From Colius striatus (lineage: Eukaryota; Chordata; Aves; Coliiformes; Coliidae), in NCBI RefSeq assembly GCF_028858725.1, contig NC_084771.1, positions 8,398,915-8,462,914 on the forward strand: a DNA stretch of 64,000 nt, written 5' to 3'. Numbering within the stretch: position 1 is the first letter of the stretch; every line of letters starts with the position of its first letter. This document shows, in pieces, positions 58,810-64,000 of the stretch. Both the position numbers and the translations under genes were made by a program. The notes beneath the pieces are model-generated. The model saw only the letters and a program-made list of their open reading frames with translations, was not told the DNA's origin and did no database searches.

Positions 58810-61800
58810 CCTGTGAGATCTTTCCCAGAATAGGGCCTAGTGTGTGAGATAGGCCCTAAGGTGAAGTCTCAGACTTGTGCGTGGATGAAGGCAAATTCCT
58901 TGTTTCCATTGTAACTAACTGCAATTTCTGCCTGGGCTTCCCCATCTGTCCTGTGTACTTCCTTTGGAGAAAGCACCGGGCACGTAGCACCTTTAGGACC
59001 AGGGCATTTGGTAACTAAGACTGAAGAGCAGGAGCTGCTGCTCTGGGGTGTGACTATGTGCCTAAGGCTACTCTGATCTCTTTCTAAAAACCTCCAATAA
59101 AGGAGATTCTGCAATGTTCCTAGACTGATGGTTTCTGCACTCAACTGTCCTTAAACCCACAACATTTTCCCCAGTGACTAAACCACACTTCAGTTGTGAC
59201 TTTTTTTGCCCAGCACCCAGCAGATCTAAAGAACAATTAATAAGCATCAATTTAACATGTTAGATATTGTATAATTTCACATGATACTATAATAGTCTCC
59301 CTTAAACTTATTTTTCTAGAGTAAACAAACTCTCTTAGGTCTCACAATCTCCTATAAACCTTTTTTGCAAAGCCTGTCTCATTCTTGAGATGCTCCAGAC
59401 TTTTGAACTTGGCATTCTTCCTTTCCCCTATACCCAATAATCAGGTTAATCAGAGCCCCTATCTCATCGAGGCATTTGCTGACTTTGCAATAGCATCACC
59501 ATGTTGGTTCAGATTCTTTTTCTGATCCCCTGTAATCCCCTTTCGGTGCTGCTCTCTCTGAACAGCTGTTCCCCCTGTTCTTGACAAAGTTGTGGTTTAT
59601 TTGACCTTATTCTCAAAGTGATTATCTGTCAATAGTTTATTACCTTCCCAGACTGCGGAGGTACGCTGAGCAGTTTTCCCTCCGCAGATGCACCTTTCTT
59701 CCCCTCGCTCCAGCCAATGTTGAACTATCAAATGCTGGGGTTTTTCTTGTTGATGGACACCAGTTATTCCCAAATGTCTATGACTGCCTCCTGAGCAGTG
59801 GGGAGGGCATCTCCACTGTCAACCTCAGTCATCACATCACCAAAATACAATTTAGTCTCTTCTTTCCTGGTGCTATCTGTTGCTGTCATCTTCCTAAAAG
59901 GGTTGTGTTTAGGAACTGGTGACAATTCATTTCATTTGAAGGCACAGGGGCGTTTTATTTGGGCCTTTATTTGTTCTCCTTTTCTGTTGGTAACAACATT
60001 TCCTTTCAGTTTTCTCCTGCTGTCAATGTGTCTAAATAGAACATGTTTCTGTATAAATGAATTTCTCTTTCATTACCTGTTAATCATGCCACCTTCAAGT
60101 TCTCCTGTATTAATCAAGATTTGAAATAGTGTTTCCAATAGTTTTCTCCATCTTCTGAACTAAAAATTGTCTGAAGCACATTTTAGGAGCTCTTGGTCTT
60201 CTTGCGAGAGTCTGATAGCAAAAGTTTTCCATTGCCAAGAAGGTTTGTGCTTCAGTTGCCTTGACAGATTTTGCCTGTCTCCCTGCAGTTGTTTCATTCT
60301 TTCTGTACCCTCTAAGAAGTCGCTGCATGTTTCTGGAAGAGGAATGGGAACTTGTTGAAGAGTTTGTCCACGTCTTCTCCCGAACAACTTGTGACACAAG
60401 CAATTTGGTTGAGAGCTTGGGTCAGAACATGCACTGCAAATGAAGCACAGCTTTAAAATTCACTGCTAATTTTTTGCTGTGCCTTCTTTTTCACCTTCGT
60501 ATTTTCTCACTCGTTTGGACTGTTCCAAAAATGTTCATTAAACCACAAACCGATCTAAACATTCACCTCCCTGTGAATGGACAGGATGAACTGCTGCGAG
60601 ACACCGCTGAATGTAACCGTGGCTGTTACTGTGCAGACCTATAGAAAATTACAGGCCTGACTGAGCCCGTGGTTATGCTGAACGCCCTTCCTTCAGGCCA
60701 AGTGGAAAGAGCAATTACATATTCCTTTATGCAATAAGAACTGGAAAGAATAGGAAATTACCTCTGAAATCACCAGGGAGGTGGCCACACCTGCTTGAAT
60801 TTTCTTCTAAATCCCCAAAGTGGCTGTGTGTTTATCTGTGACCACAGCCAAGCACTCCTTATTCAGTAGAAAAAGACCTACACCTGAATTTATGACATCA
60901 TATCACTGGACTGTGTCAAGAGTAAACCAAAGCAACAAACCAGAAATTAATCTTCTTTTTTTTGTGCTGCTGTTTCCGTGGGAAAACTTCTCTAAATGTA
61001 GGTATTGGAACCAGGTTATTGATTCCCCAGGGAAAAACAACCAGTCTACAAACAGAAACACGTGATGATGTCAAAACAAAACAACACAGCACTCTGACAG
61101 GTCAGTCTCAACGGCCCTTGCTCAAGTTACACAGCAATGCTCAAAGAGAAATTTTTGGAAAACTGGGGAATTGCAGACAACCTAAGTGCAAGAAAACAGT
61201 TTCAGGTTGAAACTATCACAACTCACTTCAGGTTTTGCCCCTTAATCACAAATCAGGTTTCTGTGATATGATCCTGGCGTTTGAAGTGTCTGTTGGCCTT
61301 GTTTTGTGTGACTGTTGGGATGAGCACGTTATCCATCTATGGAAGATGTTTGTTCTTGGTTAATTTTATAGTTTGTCCTAGGTAATTTTGTGGTTTGTCC
61401 TGAGTAAATATTGATTTATGTGTCAAATTCAGGACTGGCTTTAGTGCTTATTAAGCTGGGAACATGAGAGTGTAACTGGGTTGGTTGGTTTAGGATTCTC
61501 ATTGGGCCTGTTTATTCATCTTCAGTAAAACCTTTGGCTTAGCCACAGCTTCCTACCTAGTCCCTGACAGTAAAGAGGATGACTGCAAGCACCAAAGCAA
61601 ACACAGACTTTCATTAATCATGAAATACACATAAGAAGCACTTTGAATCCATTGCAGTCAGATGAGCTGACTGTCAGTAGCAAGTTTGTCTTCTAGTTAT
61701 TTATTTCTCCTAGTTTTGGTGCTTTAAAAAAAAAGATGTAATTTGGAAAAAACAGTCAAAAATAAAACTACTGCTAAAATGAAGCCAGAAAAAAACATAA

Positions 61801-64000
61801 AAAGAAAAATGAGTAGTTTCATTAATTGATCAGTTGCCAGCAGTGTCTTTTATTTGCCTTCTCCTCCACAAGTGTCACACACACGGTGTGCGCTGCTGTA
61901 CTGGTGTCAGATGTGCCGTGAGTGCCATGATGGTAATGGTTGTCTCTCTTCAAAAATACAAGGTTCTGATCATGCCTCTGAGAACAAGGCAAGTCTGAAG
62001 AGTGGCAAGAGTCACGTGTGTGTGTGAAGTGTTGCCAGTTCCTGGCCTTGCATGAAGCCCTGCAAGGAGTCCTGCCCTAAAACTGGGATACCCCTTTACT
62101 GCACAGTAGGCAAAAAAAATGCAAATGCCATACTGGGATGTGTAAATAATATGATCTGCAGCATGAGAACATCTTCCAGGGAGCTACAGGCAGGATTCAT
62201 CTGTCCAAAAGCAGATGCTTACTTTTGAGGCTCTTGTTTGGACTCCTTCTACAGTCACCAGAGGAAAGCAGTTGCCTTTGGGGTCTGGTGCACTCTATTC
62301 CAGCACAGATGTGCAGCCTGGCATCATAAACCAGTAAATACATTTCCTCACCTAACACAAGAGAGATTAATAACAGGTTTGGTGACTTCTCTGCATAGAA
62401 ATAAGTGGAAATGTCTACCACCCCTACAACACCATTTAACTCCATCAGCCAATTTAAGAGAGACGAAGACAAGGGAGGCAGCAAGGGCAGAAAACACATA
62501 GGTGTTATGTCTGAGGGTGAAGGGTTAAACTTAGACACTGTTAAGGGCTTTTCCTGGAGCAGCTGGTCAAGGAAGCCATGACAGGAGAAGCACTTCTTGT
62601 TTTGGTTCATGGCAGATAAAAGGACCTAACCAGGCTTTGAATCAACAACCATTCCATACTTGAGAGTCACCATGCTGATCAGAGCAACAAAACCCAAAGA
62701 AATCCCCCTTAATTTTGGTAAGGGGAACTCTGTAACAGCGAGAAAAAACCTGAAAGGGGTGGCTAAAAGGATAAAGGGCTTTTTATGCACCATGGAGACA
62801 ACTGACAAGCATACCACTAGAAGCTCTGACCAAACACATATCACCTGTCAAAAAAAGCATGTAAGAGGATCAATTGTGGCTGAAAAAATGGCTAAAAAAT
62901 GACACATGACTAAAGGGTGGGAGGTGAGAGGCTATCAGAAACAAGAGGCATCCTTCAAAAAGTTGGATTTGTGTTTTAATGAGGAAAACAAAAAAACCTA
63001 TAAACAAGTGAAATGTATAAATGGTTGTGTTAAAAACAAGTTTGGCACAAAACTACAGAAAGGCTTAAAAAAACATAAGTATCTTTTTCAGTCTTGTCAG
63101 GAGCGGGAAGCCTGAGAGACATTTTCTAGAATGAATCAGCTATTGAGATAGAAAAGGAACATGCAGAAAAGACAATATTGGAGCAGAAAACCCCACTGAA
63201 TTGTTTGCATCTGTGTTTGTTGAGGAGGAGGCTGGGGAAGTTCCCAGACAGGAACTCACAAGCTCGCCTGAGGATCTGTCTCGCGCTGCAGCATCAGTAA
63301 GGGTTAGAATAAATCGACAAAGCAAATAACAACAGGCTAACCATTGCCAGATGGTCCCCACTGCACCCACACAAGTGTGCAAGACTGCCTTGAAAGCTGC
63401 TCTCACTCGCGGCCTTCAGAGATGGCTGATGCCATCAGCTTTAAACATCCATTCCTGAGCAGACTCAGCACCTGAGAGGGTTGTGACCAAGTGGGTTGTG
63501 ACCAAGGAAGCACAGAGAAGTTTTATAGAGGAGGCTACTTTCAGTGCTTTTTCCAAACAAGGATTTCCAACAGCCATTCCAAGGCATCCAGAATGCAAGG
63601 AGAGGGAAAAGGGAGGGAAAGCCCCTGAGCGAACCCTTTGACCAAACTGGCTTGGTCCTGGGAAGCCACAAGCCCTCTTCAACCTTGAATGTACTGATTA
63701 ACTGATTATCTCCACATATATAAAAATCTTTTCAAACAATGGCATGGCAGGCATCATGTACTGATTTGCAGCTCCACTTCCCCTTCTTTCAGCTTGCCTT
63801 CAGCTCACAGCAAGCAGGAACTGCTGGTTTCTTGTTGCACGGGCTCAGAGAGGACAGGATTTAGCGTTCAGAGCACAGAAATGTGTTCTGTCCAGCCTGG
63901 ATCCTGAGTCAGAGGGAGCCAGGGACCAGGCAAGGGTGTTGGCAGCCTTCTGGTTTTCTGGACAGCAACCCTCTGTGACTGCCCTGAAGAAACTGGCCTA
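58810..64000. other. Intergenic stretch right of the HMGN promoter
   Basis: No exon of a known gene recognised on either strand, and no CR1. Two minor oddities are reported among the findings: overlapping open frames at 60110-60403 and an A-rich, Lys-coding stretch at 62660-63115. Confidence 0.55.

Overview
The window is vertebrate nuclear DNA, most probably from a bird. About sixteen dispersed fragments of CR1 (chicken repeat 1) carry the typical CR1 3' end, which reads as an attctatgattctatga-type octamer repeat. Genes are split into short exons with GT..AG introns, and CpG islands sit at gene starts. There are no operons, ribosome binding sites, CRISPR arrays or tRNA/rRNA genes. I could not determine the species.

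Two genes are supported, both on the minus strand. (1) BRWD3, positions 124-27309, partial. The first 12 coding exons (about 377 residues, 1,133 nt) run from the start codon at 27309 to the left edge, and the gene continues past position 1. They encode the N-terminal LisH-like helical region and the first WD40 repeats of a very large bromodomain/WD-repeat chromatin reader. All 12 exons join in frame with canonical splice sites. The start lies in a broad CpG island (about 25.6-28.1 kb) with GC boxes, an ETS site and a GC-rich 30-bp minisatellite just upstream. (2) A complete HMGN nucleosome-binding protein gene, 105 codons in six coding exons between 49568 and 57759, with its 3' UTR running to about 48.9 kb. 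It has a CpG-island promoter at about 58.0-58.8 kb and a second CpG island inside intron 1 (56.45-57.06 kb).

Layout. 1-27.3 kb: BRWD3 exons and introns. 27.3-28.1 kb: BRWD3 promoter and minisatellite. 28.1-48.9 kb: intergenic, holding nine or ten CR1 pieces, simple tandem repeats, an unexplained CpG island at 33.7-34.9 kb and an unrecognised 169-codon open frame at 31.1-31.6 kb. 48.9-58.0 kb: the HMGN gene, with no CR1 seen in it. 58.0-58.8 kb: its promoter CpG island, possibly bidirectional. 58.8-64 kb: intergenic, no recognisable gene.

The BRWD3-HMGN pair is informative. From general knowledge, mammals have three such pairs: BRWD1-HMGN1, PHIP-HMGN3 and BRWD3-HMGN5. The large gene here matches BRWD3, so the small gene sits where mammals have HMGN5. 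It nevertheless encodes a short HMG-14A-type protein without HMGN5's long acidic tail. Both products are chromatin proteins. I found no previously undescribed system of the defence or operon type. The most interesting items are this HMGN locus, its candidate second promoter, and the unexplained intergenic CpG island.
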